From assembly GCA_020086605.1 (NCBI GenBank), contig JACBWW010000022.1, forward strand, positions 6,611,243-6,675,242: a stretch of 64,000 nt of DNA, read 5' to 3'. Below the pieces are notes generated by a model. It saw only the letters and a list, made by a program, of their open reading frames with translations. It searched no databases and was not told the origin of the DNA. Both the position numbers and the translations under genes were made by a program. How positions within the stretch are numbered: the stretch's first letter is position 1; every line of letters begins with the position of its first letter. Below, one piece after another: positions 63,355 to 64,000 of this stretch. Source of the DNA: Lanius collurio. Taxonomy: Eukaryota; Chordata; Aves; Passeriformes; Laniidae.

Positions 63355-64000
63355 CTGGGAAAAAAACCTGGTATTTTGGCATTTAGAAGATGCAATAAGA
63401 TTGTGTATGGTGAATTATTTTACTCTTGGGTAAAGAGCGGTGGGTCAGGAATGGTTTATCCACTATTTTGGGGAGAGGGGTGGGGGTGGTAGTGTTTTGG
63501 TTTTTTACCAGTTGGTCTTCACTTTAATATGTCTGTTGTATTACTATTGTTCTTGAGGTAGTTGGAATGTATTTCATGAGTATAAAAATATGTACAGAGT
63601 AGGTTTTTCTCTGTTTCTAGAGGCCTGTATTTAAAACCAAACCAAGTAAAGCAAGCAAAAAGCCTCACCCTCTGTTATTTCCTGAACTCTGTGTCACAGG
63701 GTCTGTAAGGGAAAGCACTGCTTAATGCAAGTGTCAGGAACACTATGGATTACCTACATTACTGTAAAGGCCACAGAGTACAGTCCCTTGTGTGGCTGCC
63801 TAAGGATACTTGTCCTTGTTTGTGTAGGAATGTGAAGGGAAAAATTTTTGTAGATATTTATTGTACTGAAAAACCAAATTTTTTTGCAGTTCTGTAAGTG
63901 GTCATCTACCTCAATATAAGATGACCTCCTGGGTTTCTTTTACTCCATCTTCCTTTAGAAAGGCTGCCACAATCAGGTTCATAGGTTTGAAAACCATTCA
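63355..64000. other. Non-coding flank
   Basis: I see no coherent ORF here. G runs at 63470-63473, 63477-63480 and 63482-63486 make a short G-rich patch that lacks a clear fourth run of three. The rest is AT-rich unique sequence. If the minus-strand gene is real this is probably one of its introns. Confidence 0.35.

Noticed and set aside
1..64000. tRNA, rRNA, CRISPR array, operons, phage or viral genes
   Set aside because: None of the conserved cores, repeat-spacer patterns or long coding regions are present; the sequence is a eukaryotic intron-rich region.

Overview
The window looks like part of a bird nuclear genome, most likely from a large chromosome. It is AT-rich, strongly CpG-depleted and very poor in recognisable repeats. 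The one clear transposable element is the 3' end of a CR1 LINE at about 12,313-12,594, which has the typical CR1 3' tail sequence and is the best taxonomic clue. There are no operons, no long open reading frames, no tRNA or rRNA genes and no CRISPR array. The longest ORF is 153 codons and looks like chance, so almost every ORF here is noise and any genes must be read as short spliced exons.

Reading for splice sites gives four short plus-strand exons whose phases fit together: A (5,756-5,875), B (39,045-39,169), C (58,040-58,101) and D (62,229-62,341, ending in TAA). The phases run 0-0, 0-2, 2-1 and 1-stop, so they join into one frame of about 139 residues. This would be the C-terminal part of a protein whose earlier exons lie mostly or entirely to the left of the window. 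It has a Trp-rich segment, a charged helical segment and a Ser/Thr-rich tail. I do not recognise the protein, and the model rests on splice signals and phase only. Its introns would be about 33, 19 and 4 kb, so most of the window would be intron. Overlapping AATAAA signals followed by GT-rich sequence sit about 165 bp after the stop.

Just beyond, on the minus strand, 63,127-63,021 reads like the terminal coding exon of a second gene, with AATAAA signals further along at about 62,870. This suggests two genes meeting tail to tail near 62.5-62.9 kb. A possible 27-bp upstream exon of that gene lies at 63,354-63,328.

The rest is non-coding: short microsatellites and A/T tracts, T/G-rich tracts, a purine-rich block near 17.2-17.6 kb, a G-run cluster near 48.35 kb, a GC-richer block near 49.4-49.65 kb, and a compact CpG-dense island at 7,477-7,613 that stands out sharply. 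I see no clear sign of an undescribed system. The items most worth checking are the spliced gene model, the convergent minus-strand exon and the isolated CpG-dense segment.
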